Shown here: positions 5,170-5,400 of the stretch, piece after piece
Numbering within the stretch: position 1 is the first letter of the stretch
Layout of the letters: every line of letters starts with the position of its first letter
Assembly (NCBI GenBank): GCA_017469325.1
Contig: JAFUGO010000031.1
Coordinates: 1 to 5,400 of the forward strand
Length of the DNA stretch: 5,400 bases
Direction: 5' to 3'
Source: Mogibacterium sp.
GTDB lineage: Bacteria; Bacillota_A; Clostridia; Peptostreptococcales; Anaerovoracaceae
Position numbers and translations under genes: made by a program
The notes under the pieces: model-generated
Told to the model about the DNA's origin: nothing
The model's database searches: none
What the model saw: the letters and a program-made list of their open reading frames with translations, nothing else

Positions 5170-5400
5170 TCCTAAAATTTCTTCCGGTGTCTTACCACGG
5201 CGCTTAGCAACTTCCTCAACGGTTGTAAGGTTCTTGAGACCTTCCATTGTTGCTCTTGCCATGTTGCCGGTATTGCTTGTTCCGAGCGACTTAGCTCTTA
5301 CGTCCTTGATGCCTGCTGCCTCGAGTACTGTACGCACGGATGAACCTGCGATAACGCCTGTACCCTTTGCGGACGGCATGATGAGGACCTTGCCCGCTCC
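5167..5400 (-). CDS. rpsE: 30S ribosomal protein S5, C-terminal part (runs off the right edge)
   Basis: The last 77 codons of S5 are visible, in frame to the window edge. S5 sits on the solvent side of the 30S subunit near the mRNA entry channel and affects decoding fidelity. The visible part begins [19 protein letters not shown], continues [20 protein letters not shown], and ends with [25 protein letters not shown], the standard C-terminal domain and tail. The ATG at 5377-5379 is an internal methionine (LIMPSAKG), not the start, which lies beyond the window with the N-terminal dsRBD-like domain. The stop TAG lies within the rpmD SD. Confidence 0.97.
   Translation of the reverse strand, partial: GAGKVLIMPSAKGTGVIAGSSVRTVLEAAGIKDVRAKSLGTSNTGNMARATMEGLKNLTTVEEVAKRRGKTPEEILG

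Overview
The window is a continuous stretch of the spc and alpha ribosomal-protein operons, read entirely on the minus strand. In transcription order (right to left) it holds rpsE (3' part), rpmD, rplO, secY, adk, map, infA, rpmJ, a 339-nt gap, rpsM, rpsK and rpsD (5' part). Three of these were found by reading the sequence directly: rpmD and rpmJ, which are short, and the rpsD fragment at the left edge.

The gene order secY-adk-map-infA-rpmJ-rpsM-rpsK points to Bacillota. Having rpsD right after rpsK, which is not so in Bacillus, together with a cysteine-free S4, favours Clostridia. Strong AAGGAGG-type Shine-Dalgarno (SD) sites and frequent AGA arginine codons agree with this. The genus cannot be fixed from the window.

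Right block (1409-5400): translation, secretion and nucleotide-metabolism genes are packed tightly. The rplO stop and secY start overlap as TGATG. At several other junctions the stop codon lies inside or beside the next SD, as expected for one polycistronic message with translational coupling. The proteins are S5, L30, L15 and L36 of the ribosome, the SecY translocon channel, adenylate kinase, methionine aminopeptidase and initiation factor IF-1.

Left block (1-1069): S13, S11 and the start of S4, with short spacers (19 and 22 nt) and strong SDs. By gene order rpoA and rplQ probably follow outside the window.

The part not explained by known genes is the gap between rpmJ and rpsM (1070-1408). 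No convincing protein gene or intrinsic terminator was found there. It holds a candidate extended -10 promoter in an A/T-rich tract, then about 150 nt of leader with three stem-loops. The last stem-loop abuts the rpsM SD, and the loop of the middle one is complementary to the 5' arm of the last, so a pseudoknot or switch is possible. The position matches that of the S4-bound alpha-operon leader of E. coli, so an autoregulatory ribosomal-protein leader is the best hypothesis, but it is unproven. A further structured element lies just 3' of rpmJ.
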